NCBI GenBank assembly: GCA_900547655.1
Contig: URHQ01000080.1
Location: 1 to 9,942 of the forward strand
DNA length: 9,942 bases
Source: an uncultured Collinsella sp.
Lineage (GTDB): Bacteria; Actinomycetota; Coriobacteriia; Coriobacteriales; Coriobacteriaceae
Direction: 5' to 3'
Part shown: piece by piece, positions 1 through 7,443 of the stretch
Position numbering within the stretch: the first letter of the stretch is position 1
Layout of the letters: each line of letters starts with the position of its first letter
Made by a program: the position numbers and the translations under genes
Notes under the pieces: model-generated
Told to the model about the DNA's origin: nothing
Databases searched by the model: none
What the model saw: the letters and a program-made list of their open reading frames with translations, nothing else

Positions 1-37
1 CCGGTCTCGTGGGCTCGGAGATGTGTATAAGAGACAG
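1..37 (+). other. Residual Illumina Nextera (Tn5) adapter
   Basis: Bases 4-37 match the Nextera read-2 transposase adapter as I know it; its last 19 bases, 19-37 (AGATGTGTATAAGAGACAG), are the Tn5 mosaic end. This is synthetic library sequence, not genome. Bases 1-3 (ccg) could be the end of an i7 index, but that cannot be shown. Biological sequence begins at 38, so the ABC gene is truncated here by the end of a library fragment and not by a natural event. Confidence 0.97.
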
Positions 38-819
38 GGCACGAGCACGTCCACGCTGTAGGCGTGGCGGGCGGCGCGGGTGCCTTCGACGCAAGCCATG
101 AGCTCGGCGGCCTGTGCCTGGGTGCAGTGGGCGATGCCGGCGCGGTCGGTAATGTCCTCGCGTGGCAGGTCAAACACAATCGAGCCGTTATCGATGCAGA
201 TGACGCGGTCGGCAGCACGATCGAGATCAGACGTAATGTGGCTCGAGAGCAGCACGCTGCGCTGGCCGTCGGCGACAAAGGCGAGCAGCTCATCGAGCAG
301 TTCCTCGCGTGCCATGGGATCGAGGCCCGCGGTGGCTTCGTCCAAAGCGAGCAGCTTGGCATTGTGGCTGAGCGCGCAGGCGAGCTGCAGCTTCATACCC
401 ATGCCGCGGGAGAGGTCCTTGACCTTTGTCTTGGGATCGAGGCCAAATCGGTTGATGAATCCGGCGAACGTTTCGCGGTCCCACGTGGGGTACGCCGGGC
501 CTACGAGCGCCTCGATCTGGCCCACCTTGAGCGTGGAGGGGAAGGGGCACGTGTCCAGGACAAGACCGACGCGGGAGCGTAGATGGCGTTGCGACTCATC
601 GGGCGCGTCGGCGCCACAGCGCTGCCCAAACAGGTGCACTTCGCCGGCATCGAGCTTTATAAGCCCGAGAGCAGCTCGAATCGTCGTTGTTTTACCAGCA
701 CCGTTGGCACCAACAAAGCCGACGATCTGGCCAGGCTCCACGGCAAGCGTGACGTCGCGCAGCGAAAAGCGGTCGCTTACAGTGCGTGAGATGCCTTTGA
801 GTTCAAGCAAGTTTTGCAT
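38..819 (-). CDS. ABC transporter ATP-binding protein (3' end cut off)
   Basis: Cytoplasmic ATPase subunit of an ABC transporter, with 260 residues visible from the ATG at 819 and no stop before the adapter. Translation of the minus strand shows every nucleotide-binding landmark: Walker A GANGAGKT (residues 37-44), signature LSRGM (136-140, a variant of LSGGQ), Walker B LLALDE ending in D160-E161, a D-loop (GLD) just after, and the H-loop His at 194. The usual Q-loop glutamine appears to be replaced by an acidic residue (D89 in VGLVLD), which I associate with the BcrA/YtrB-type exporter ATPases. The start is supported by AAGAAAGG at 827-834, 7 bases upstream. It lies 23 bases downstream of a YtrA-type GntR gene, the classic arrangement for ytr-like ABC exporters responding to cell-envelope stress or antibiotics. 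A permease gene would be expected next but lies outside the window. The substrate cannot be told. Confidence 0.93.
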
Positions 820-842
820 GGTATAGCCTTTCTTGCAGATGG

Positions 843-1223
843 CTACTGCATGGTTTCGGGGGCTACCAGGTCGAGCATCTCGTGCAGTTTGTCGCGCGTG
901 ACGCCCAAGGCTTCGGCTTGGCTTGCCGCTTTCGCAAGCAGCTCTTCGATATGACAGAGCTGGTTTTCGCGCAAAAGCTCCTGGTTGCCCTCGGCGACAA
1001 AACAGCCCTTGCCCTGCACGGTGCAGATAAACCCGAGCTGCTCCAGGTCGGCGTAGGCGCGCTTGGTGGTGATGACGCTCACGCCAAGATCGCTCGCGAG
1101 TGCACGGATGCTGGGGAGTTTGGCTCCTGCAGTGAGTGCGCCCGAAAGGATCTGAGCCTTGACCTGCGAGGCTATTTGCTCGTAGATGGGCTTATCGCTC
1201 GAATTGGATAGGATGATGTCCAC
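843..1223 (-). CDS. GntR family transcriptional regulator, YtrA subfamily
   Basis: DNA-binding repressor of 126 residues. Residues about 12-76 form the GntR winged helix-turn-helix: PIYEQI at 12-17, then LPSIRALASDLGVS (36-49) as the helix-turn-helix core, and a wing ending GKGCFV. Only about 50 residues follow, too short for an FadR or UTRA effector domain and typical of the YtrA subfamily, which carries a short helical dimerisation tail. The start is GTG at 1223, supported by AAGGAG at 1229-1234, 5 bases upstream. It is the first gene of an operon with the ABC ATPase (23-base gap) and very probably represses that operon from the palindromic site at 1251-1284. Family assignment is firm; the inducer is unknown. 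Confidence 0.93.
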   Translation of the reverse strand: MDIILSNSSDKPIYEQIASQVKAQILSGALTAGAKLPSIRALASDLGVSVITTKRAYADLEQLGFICTVQGKGCFVAEGNQELLRENQLCHIEELLAKAASQAEALGVTRDKLHEMLDLVAPETMQ

Positions 1224-1250
1224 AGCGGCTCCTTAGCTGTTGGGCTACAC

Positions 1251-1284
1251 GTGTATATAACCGGTAAGCACAGTATATATACAC
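1251..1284. promoter_or_regulatory. Candidate GntR/YtrA operator
   Basis: GTGTATATA (1251-1259) and its exact inverse TATATACAC (1276-1284) flank a 16-base spacer. The right arm lies in a perfect 10-base palindrome, GTATATATAC (1273-1282), that overlaps the -10 of the GntR promoter; the left arm sits just past the predicted transcription start. AT-rich palindromes of the GT...AC type placed in their own promoter are typical of YtrA-family autorepressors. The binding protein is inferred from position. Confidence 0.55.
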
Positions 1285-1301
1285 TATGCACAGTTATGCA
1301 A
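1272..1301 (-). promoter_or_regulatory. Sigma-70-type promoter of the GntR-ABC operon
   Basis: On the minus strand, TTGCAT (1296-1301) and TATACT (1272-1277) are separated by 18 bases, close to the housekeeping consensus. Transcription would begin near 1265, giving a leader of about 40 bases before the GTG start of the regulator. Confidence 0.65.
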
Positions 1302-1385
1302 GAGGCAAATACGGATTGGGCCGGCTATCCAAGTCCCAACTGATGAATTTGTCCTGATAGGCGCCCTAGAGCGGGATTTCGCGGC

Positions 1386-1391
1386 TACAAT
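1386..1391 (+). promoter_or_regulatory. Possible -10 element for prfC
   Basis: TACAAT at 1386-1391 resembles a -10 box about 50 bases before the prfC start. No acceptable -35 lies 16-18 bases upstream (TTGTCC at 1349 is too far), so this is weak. Apart from the GntR promoter and operator, the rest of 1224-1438 shows nothing else I can name. Confidence 0.25.
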
Positions 1392-1423
1392 AATGCGGTT
1401 ACAACGACGTAATGCACTCAATG

Positions 1424-1433
1424 CAAGAAAGGA
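1424..1433 (+). promoter_or_regulatory. Ribosome binding site deciding the prfC start
   Basis: The AAGAAAGGAT stretch precedes the ATG at 1439 by about 5 bases. The earlier in-frame ATG codons at 1412 and 1421 have no comparable site, and they would put this site inside the coding region. The start at 1439 is therefore preferred. Confidence 0.7.
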
Positions 1434-1438
1434 TCCGC

Positions 1439-3052
<1,614 letters not shown>

Positions 3053-3058
3053 CGTATC

Positions 3059-3088
3059 GGCGCGGTGGTCCTGCGGGGCTGCCGCGCC
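3059..3088 (+). terminator. Weak hairpin after prfC
   Basis: GGCGCGG (3059-3065) pairs perfectly with CCGCGCC (3082-3088) across a 16-base loop, 7 bases after the prfC stop. The following GTTTGCTTGCC is only mildly T-rich, so termination here may be inefficient. The next promoter begins within a few bases. Confidence 0.4.
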
Positions 3089-3094
3089 GTTTGC

Positions 3095-3123
3095 TTGCCT
3101 TATGCCGTGTGAGCGGCTATTAT
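3095..3123 (+). promoter_or_regulatory. Sigma-70-type promoter of the VUT-SDR operon
   Basis: TTGCCT (3095-3100) and TATTAT (3118-3123) are 17 bases apart. Transcription starting near 3130 would produce a leader of about 80 bases before the VUT start, which contains the structured element at 3153-3202. Confidence 0.6.
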
Positions 3124-3152
3124 ACCCACCGTCGTCTCAAGACCGGGGCGTC

Positions 3153-3202
3153 CGAGCAGTTCGGGTCCGATATCCTGCTCGTTAAACCTAAAACCAAAGG
3201 AG
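3153..3202 (+). ncRNA. Structured leader, candidate preQ1-type riboswitch
   Basis: CGAGCAG (3153-3159) pairs perfectly with CTGCTCG (3175-3181), a 7-bp stem with a 15-base loop beginning TTC. Loop bases GGGT (3163-3166) can pair with ACCT (3186-3189), or GGT with ACC (3193-3195), in the A-rich tail, giving an H-type pseudoknot directly before the ribosome site AAAGGAG (3196-3202). Stem, TTC loop start, A-rich tail and pseudoknot next to the ribosome site is the plan of class I preQ1 riboswitches, and the gene below belongs to a queuosine-precursor transporter family. The tail is not the canonical run of A followed by CTA, and I cannot confidently place the cytosine that pairs with preQ1. A plain hairpin with an internal TCG/CGA stem is the alternative. 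The structure is visible; the ligand is inferred. Confidence 0.45.
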
Positions 3203-3208
3203 TACATA

Positions 3209-3931
3209 ATGATCAAGAAGGTCATGGAGGACTACAAGGTCCTGTTGCGGAGCATTCCCGCGGCAACGGTTTCGCTGTTTTTCGTGAGCGTCATCATGAT
3301 GAACCTGCTGGCCAACAAAGAGCTCATCAGCCTGCCGTATCTGGCACTCGACTGCGGCTTTGTGGTGAGCTGGGTTTCGTTTTTGTGCCAGGACATGATC
3401 TGCAAGCGCTTTGGCGCCAAGGCATCCATCAAAATCTCTATCCTCGCGCTGCTGGTCAACTTGGCCGTGAGCCTGTGCTTTTGGGCATGCTCGCTCACGC
3501 CCGGCATGTGGGGCGCCTACTACGACACGGGCATGATCGAGGTCAACACTGCCCTTAACGCCACTATCGGCGGCACCTGGTACGTGGTGCTTGGCTCTTC
3601 GCTGGCAATGCTCGTTTCTGCCGTGGTTAACTCCACGCTCAACCAGTCGCTCGGCCGTATGCTCAAAAAGAATAACTTTGCGAGCTTTGCCTTCCGCTCC
3701 TATGTGTCCACGGGTGTTGGCCAGTTTATCGACAATCTGGTCTTTGCCATTGTGGTGAGCCACACGTTCTTCGGCTGGACCTGGGTGCAAGTCCTCATGT
3801 GCTCGCTGACGGGCGCTGTTGCCGAGCTGCTGTGCGAGGTCTTCCTGAGCCCCGTGGGCTACAAGGTCGTGCGCGGCTGGGAGCGCGAGAATGTGGGCTC
3901 CGAGTACCTCGAGCGCCACGCAACCGCCTAA
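3209..3931 (+). CDS. VUT family membrane transporter (COG1738), likely queuosine-precursor uptake
   Basis: Integral membrane protein of 240 residues with about six hydrophobic segments (roughly 16-36, 45-62, 75-95, 124-145, 172-195, 197-217). The pattern CQDMICKRFGAKASI (60-74) after a membrane segment, and QFIDNLVF (172-179) later, match the conserved acidic-residue/G and Q-x-x-D-x-x-x-F signatures of the VUT/YhhQ family (COG1738, DUF165). E. coli YhhQ imports queuosine precursors such as preQ0 and preQ1. Length fits the family. The start has AAAGGAG (3196-3202) at 6-base spacing. It heads an operon with a dehydrogenase whose ribosome site overlaps this gene's stop codon. The structured leader upstream would agree with control by preQ1. 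Family is fairly sure; the actual substrate is inferred, and the older label 'vitamin uptake' remains possible. Confidence 0.82.
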   Translation: MIKKVMEDYKVLLRSIPAATVSLFFVSVIMMNLLANKELISLPYLALDCGFVVSWVSFLCQDMICKRFGAKASIKISILALLVNLAVSLCFWACSLTPGMWGAYYDTGMIEVNTALNATIGGTWYVVLGSSLAMLVSAVVNSTLNQSLGRMLKKNNFASFAFRSYVSTGVGQFIDNLVFAIVVSHTFFGWTWVQVLMCSLTGAVAELLCEVFLSPVGYKVVRGWERENVGSEYLERHATA

Positions 3932-3940
3932 GGAGCAAGT

Positions 3941-4621
3941 ATGCGGGCTTTGATCACGGGCACTTCGGGCGGTATCGGAGCCGCGTGCGTGCAGCGCTTT
4001 TTGGACGAGGGCCACGAGGTCGTGGGTTTTGATCTTTTGCCGGCGGCGATCGAACACGAGCACTACCGTCATCTGATCGTTGATGTACGCGAGCCTGACT
4101 CGTTTCCAGGCGACCTTGAACCCCAAGTGATCGTGAACGTTGCCGGTACGCAGGATTCGGCCGACGATATCGCCGCCAACCTGTGTGGCACCATCAACGT
4201 GACCGAGCGCTACGCTTTTGTGGGGGAGGGGCTTGTCGCCAAGCCGGCGCCCGCCATCAAATCCGTGGTCAATGTGGGGTCGGCGAGTGGGCATACGGGG
4301 TCGGAGTTTCCCGCCTATGCCGCCAGCAAGGGCGGCGTTATCGCCTACACCAAGAACCTTGCAAACCGCCTGGCACCGCAGGCCATCGCCAACAGTGTGG
4401 ACCCGGGCGGCGTTATCACGCCGCTCAACCGTTGCGTGATGGAAGACGAGCACCTGTGGAATCAGATTATGGAGCTCACGCCGCTTAAACGTTGGGCCAC
4501 CGCCCAAGAGATCGCCGAGTGGATCTACTTTGTGGGCGTGACCAACCGGTTTATGACCGGACAGAGCCTGCTCATTGACGGTGGCGAGGCCGGCCGCACC
4601 CAGTTTATCTGGCCCGAGTAG
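3941..4621 (+). CDS. Short-chain dehydrogenase/reductase (SDR)
   Basis: NAD(P)-dependent oxidoreductase of 226 residues with a Rossmann fold. Landmarks: cofactor loop TGTSGGIG (6-13), an acidic residue at the end of the second strand (FD, 30-31) that favours NAD(H), NVAG (66-69), catalytic serine in NVGSAS (about S114), the Y126-A-A-S-K130 active-site pair, DPGG (154-157) followed by T160, and C-terminal GQSLLIDGGE. It is slightly shorter than the usual 240-260, mainly in the region after strand 3. The N-terminal and C-terminal style recalls the coniferyl-alcohol/3-alpha-hydroxysteroid dehydrogenase branch, but this is a weak impression. The start has AAGGAG at 3930-3935 overlapping the VUT stop codon, so translation of the two genes is probably coupled. 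The substrate is unknown; the neighbour may supply it. Confidence 0.9.
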   Translation: MRALITGTSGGIGAACVQRFLDEGHEVVGFDLLPAAIEHEHYRHLIVDVREPDSFPGDLEPQVIVNVAGTQDSADDIAANLCGTINVTERYAFVGEGLVAKPAPAIKSVVNVGSASGHTGSEFPAYAASKGGVIAYTKNLANRLAPQAIANSVDPGGVITPLNRCVMEDEHLWNQIMELTPLKRWATAQEIAEWIYFVGVTNRFMTGQSLLIDGGEAGRTQFIWPE

Positions 4622-4661
4622 AAAACGCGCCCGATAGCAAGATTGCCGTCGGGCGCGTTTT
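4622..4661. terminator. Bidirectional intrinsic terminator between SDR and ung
   Basis: A perfect 13-bp stem, 4622-4634 pairing with 4649-4661 (AAAACGCGCCCGA and its inverse), encloses a 14-base loop. It starts with A residues and ends with T residues, so it can terminate the plus-strand SDR operon (stop at 4621) and the convergent ung transcript (stop at 4675). Confidence 0.92.
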
Positions 4662-4674
4662 TGATGTATCGATT

Positions 4675-5400
4675 TTAGCCGAGGCAAGTCCAGTTGACGG
4701 GGGTCGAGCCGTGCTGTTCGAGTAGCCGATTGGCCGCCGAGAAGGGACGCGACCCCATAAAGGCGGGGAGTTCTGCCGTGGCACGGTTGGCCGAAAGCGG
4801 CGAGGGGTGCGTGGAGGCCAGGCAGAACTTGTCGGTTGCCTTGCCCGCACCGGTTGCGACGAGCTTACCTTCGACCATCTGCTGGGCAAAGCGACCCCAT
4901 GCCAAAAAGACTACCGGTTGGGGCAGCTGACAGCAGCGCTCGATAACGTAGTCGGTGAGCGTGCTCCAGCCCAGCTTAGCGTGAGAGTTCGCGGCATGTT
5001 CGCGCACGGTGAGCGTAGTGTTGAGGAGCAGGACGCCCTGTTGTGCCCATGGGGTTAGGTCTCCCGTGGCGGGAATGGGACAACCCAGATCGGCTTTGAG
5101 TTCCTTGTAAATGTTGCGCAGGCTCGGCGGCAACTTGGTTTGCGTCGCGGGGACCGAGAACGACAGTCCCATTGCCTGGTAGGGTCCGTGATAGGGGTCT
5201 TGACCCAAGATGACAACCTTGACCTGGTCGGCCGGCGTGTAGGCGAGGGCATTGAGGATGTCGTCTTGTGCCGGGTAGATGGTTTGCTCGGTACGCAAAA
5301 GGGCGATGCGCTCGAGCAGCTGGTTCGTAGTGTCACGTACCGGCTGCGGCGCATCGCCTAACCAAGTCGCTATGTTGCGGTCGCGGGTCGCGGTGTCCAT
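4675..5400 (-). CDS. ung: Uracil-DNA glycosylase, family 1
   Basis: Base-excision repair enzyme that removes uracil from DNA after cytosine deamination or dUTP misincorporation. The 241-residue length is close to other bacterial Ung proteins (about 225-230). Motif A GQDPYHGP (66-73) holds the catalytic Asp D68 and the uracil-excluding Tyr Y70; LLLNTTLTV (124-132) holds the uracil-binding Asn N127; HPSPLSA (198-204) holds the catalytic His H198 and the minor-groove loop. All key residues are present. The ATG at 5400 has AAAGGAG 4 bases upstream. It stands alone: 88 bases separate it from the upstream permease gene on the same strand, and it is convergent with the SDR gene, sharing its terminator. 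Confidence 0.97.
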   Translation of the reverse strand: MDTATRDRNIATWLGDAPQPVRDTTNQLLERIALLRTEQTIYPAQDDILNALAYTPADQVKVVILGQDPYHGPYQAMGLSFSVPATQTKLPPSLRNIYKELKADLGCPIPATGDLTPWAQQGVLLLNTTLTVREHAANSHAKLGWSTLTDYVIERCCQLPQPVVFLAWGRFAQQMVEGKLVATGAGKATDKFCLASTHPSPLSANRATAELPAFMGSRPFSAANRLLEQHGSTPVNWTCLG

Positions 5401-5435
5401 GGGGCTCCTTTACGTCAGATGCTCTGTTGACATCT

Positions 5436-5461
5436 ATTGTAAAGGCGCACCGGTTGCCTTT
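5436..5461 (-). promoter_or_regulatory. Possible ung promoter element and small hairpin
   Basis: In the 88-base gap between the permease stop and ung, the minus strand carries TACAAT (5436-5441), a good -10, but the -35 position is poor. A 6-bp stem, AAAGGC (5441-5446) with GCCTTT (5456-5461) around a 9-base loop, lies directly upstream and shares one base with the -10. It could be a weak terminator for the permease transcript. Confidence 0.3.
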
Positions 5462-5488
5462 ATGCCGCGGCTGTATGAAGAGTGGGGT

Positions 5489-6391
5489 CTACGAGACGTG
5501 CTCGGGCGCTCCTGCCATGCGAGCCTGTCCATGTGCGCGGAGGCGCGGAAGCTCGACGGTTGCCGCCATGACGCCGGTGAGGATGAGAGCTGCACCCAGG
5601 AAGGCGATGGGGCTCAGGACCTCACCGACTAGGAAGAACGAAAAGACGGCGGAGCAGACCGGCTCGAGCGAGAAGGCAAAGCCGGTGGTCTCGGCAGGCA
5701 CGTGGGGCTGCACGAGCGTCTGGGTGATAAAGCCGTAGGCAGAGCAGATGAGTGCGAGCGCGACGACGACTACGACCTCGCCCGGCGTGCCGGGAAGCGT
5801 GAAGCCGCCAAAGGTGAATGCGGCGATGCCCGAGAACAAGCCGCCAAAGCCCAGCTGCCAAACGCCCAGAGCCAGCGGGTCGACATCTTCGACAAAGCGC
5901 TTCGCCACAATGATGTGTCCGGCGTAGACAAAGGCGGAGAGCAGCATGATGATCGCGCCCGGGTTCAGGCTGGTAAAGTCGGCGCCCGAGAGCAGCAGCA
6001 TGCCGCAGGTGACGATGGCGGTGCCGACGAGCACTTTGCGCTCGGGGGCGCGACGCAGCAGGGCGGCGTTGGCAAACGGTACGATCACGACCGTCAGGCT
6101 CTGCAAAAAGCCGGCAGTGGAGGCAGAGGTGAGGCTGGAGCCCAGGCACATGCAGGTGAGCTCGGTTGCCATAATGGCGCCGATGATGGCGGCACGGACC
6201 ATAAGGTCGCGGTTGATGCGGAAAGCGCGCTTGTGGAAGAGCAGCAGGCAGACCACAAAGGCGATGATGCAACGTAGCGCGACGATGCTCGTGGCGTTCA
6301 TGCTGTCCATGCCGATCTTCATGAGGGGATACGAAAAGCCCCATGCGACGGGAACGGAAAATGAGAGCGCGATTGCTTTTTTGCGATCCAT
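5489..6391 (-). CDS. EamA/DMT superfamily transporter
   Basis: Integral membrane permease of 300 residues with about ten transmembrane segments arranged as two EamA repeats. Repeat one starts with the typical AWGFSYPLMK (16-25) and ALRCIIAFVV (38-47); repeat two starts near residue 147 (GAIIMLLSAFVYAGHIIVAKRF region) and ends with EPVCSAVFSFFLVGE and a final hydrophobic helix, as in the family. Members export amino acids, purines or other metabolites, or import some; the sequence does not tell which. The ATG at 6391 has AAAGGAG 4 bases upstream. It is divergent from a LysR-type regulator 158 bases away, the usual layout of a LysR-controlled exporter. Confidence 0.93.
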   Translation of the reverse strand: MDRKKAIALSFSVPVAWGFSYPLMKIGMDSMNATSIVALRCIIAFVVCLLLFHKRAFRINRDLMVRAAIIGAIMATELTCMCLGSSLTSASTAGFLQSLTVVIVPFANAALLRRAPERKVLVGTAIVTCGMLLLSGADFTSLNPGAIIMLLSAFVYAGHIIVAKRFVEDVDPLALGVWQLGFGGLFSGIAAFTFGGFTLPGTPGEVVVVVALALICSAYGFITQTLVQPHVPAETTGFAFSLEPVCSAVFSFFLVGEVLSPIAFLGAALILTGVMAATVELPRLRAHGQARMAGAPEHVS

Positions 6392-6460
6392 GGGACTCCT
6401 TTTGTTACAGAACGGTTTCGCAAAAAGGATTCTGCTCCCAGATTTGGATGTAGTAAAGCG

Positions 6461-6494
6461 AATGTATCTTCATTATGATTAAGAAATGCTAATG
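6461..6494. promoter_or_regulatory. Candidate LysR binding region between divergent genes
   Basis: The 158-base gap (6392-6549) holds a distinctly AT-rich block. AATG (6461-6464) and CATT (6471-6474) form a short dyad with a 6-base spacer; CATT (6471-6474) and AATG (6485-6488) form another, and a further AATG lies at 6491-6494. Such partial dyads are the usual form of LysR sites, but these are short and could be chance. I could not assign clear -35/-10 pairs for either divergent gene. Confidence 0.3.
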
Positions 6495-6549
6495 TAGGCA
6501 GAAAAAGCCCTGGCAAAACGTTTTACGGCTTCATTGATGTGGAGGCACG

Positions 6550-7416
6550 ATGGCATCGCGGTATCAGATTGTTTGTATGGTGGTCGATCGCGGCAGTCTT
6601 AAGGGCGCGGCGGACGAGCTGGGCTATACGCAAAGCGCGGTGAGCCAGGCCGTCAAGGCGCTCGAGCGCGAGCTGGGCACCACGCTTATCGAGCGCGGTA
6701 AGCAGGGTGTGTCGCTTACGCGCGATGGCAAACAGTACCTGCCGTATTTGCGACAGATTGTGACTGCCGAGGCTGAGCTCGAGGGCAAGCGCCAGGAACT
6801 GCTGGGGCTTTCGTCGACTGATATTCGCATTGCGACGTTTACCAACGTGAGCCGTACTGTGTTGCCGCGCGTGATCCGCGACTTTGGTGCGCTGCACCCT
6901 GGCGTGCACTTTACCCTCAAGCAGGGCGATTACACGCGCAACGCCCAGTGGGTGCACGATGGCGTGGTTGACTTTTGTTTTACGGCGCGCGGATTTACCG
7001 CTGGGCTCGAGAAGCGCGTGGTCTATCACGACGAGTTGGTGGCATTGTTGCCGGCCGCGCATCCGCTGACGGCAAAGGAAAAGGTGACGCTCGCCGACCT
7101 GGCGTCCGAGCCGTTTGTGCTGCTGGATGAGGGCGAACAGAGTCTGGTGCTCGATGCATTCGCGGCGCATGGCCTGTCGCCGCACGTGACGAGCGAGGTC
7201 ACCGACGACTACACCATCATGGCGATGGTGGAGGAGGGCCTAGGCGTGAGTATGCTCTACCGTCGTACTGTGGAGGGCATGCGAGCCGATATTCGCGTAC
7301 GTCCCATCGTGCATGCCCCCTCGCGCGACGTGGTGGCCGCCTGGCGCAGCTGGGACACCATGCCTATCGCCACGAGGCGCTTTATCGACTATATGAGCTC
7401 GCATATTGTCAATTAA
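6550..7416 (+). CDS. LysR family transcriptional regulator
   Basis: DNA-binding regulator of 288 residues. The N-terminal winged helix-turn-helix spans about residues 1-60, with GSLKGAADELGYTQSAVSQAVKALERELG as the helix-turn-helix core, TTLIERGKQGVSLTRDGK as the wing, and a linker helix through about 85. The C-terminal two-lobed effector-binding domain starts near DIRIATFTNV, includes the VDFCF and ELVALLPAAHPL segments typical of the family, and has the GLGVSMLY motif near residue 230. The ATG at 6550 follows GGAGG (6541-6545) and a TGA at 6535-6537 in the same frame, which rules out a longer start. It is divergent from the EamA permease and probably controls it; the co-inducer may be the exported compound. 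It converges on the MATE gene. Confidence 0.95.
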   Translation: MASRYQIVCMVVDRGSLKGAADELGYTQSAVSQAVKALERELGTTLIERGKQGVSLTRDGKQYLPYLRQIVTAEAELEGKRQELLGLSSTDIRIATFTNVSRTVLPRVIRDFGALHPGVHFTLKQGDYTRNAQWVHDGVVDFCFTARGFTAGLEKRVVYHDELVALLPAAHPLTAKEKVTLADLASEPFVLLDEGEQSLVLDAFAAHGLSPHVTSEVTDDYTIMAMVEEGLGVSMLYRRTVEGMRADIRVRPIVHAPSRDVVAAWRSWDTMPIATRRFIDYMSSHIVN

Positions 7417-7443
7417 TGACTGGCGTGGCGTTGAGTGTGGTGT

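Noticed and set aside
19..37. Tn5 mosaic end as evidence of a natural transposon
   Set aside because: It is continuous with the synthetic Nextera adapter and sits at the very end of the contig; no transposase or second end is present.
80..826. 248-codon plus-strand open frame over the ABC ATPase
   Set aside because: Serine- and arginine-rich translation without motifs; the opposite strand encodes all ABC ATPase motifs in order.
1412..1438. Longer prfC start at 1412
   Set aside because: The good ribosome site (1424-1433) would lie inside the extended coding region, and the nine extra residues have no counterpart in RF3 proteins.
3188..4687. 499-codon minus-strand open frame across VUT and SDR
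   Set aside because: It spans two convincing plus-strand genes, their junction and a strong terminator. Its composition is that of an antisense shadow and no family is recognisable.
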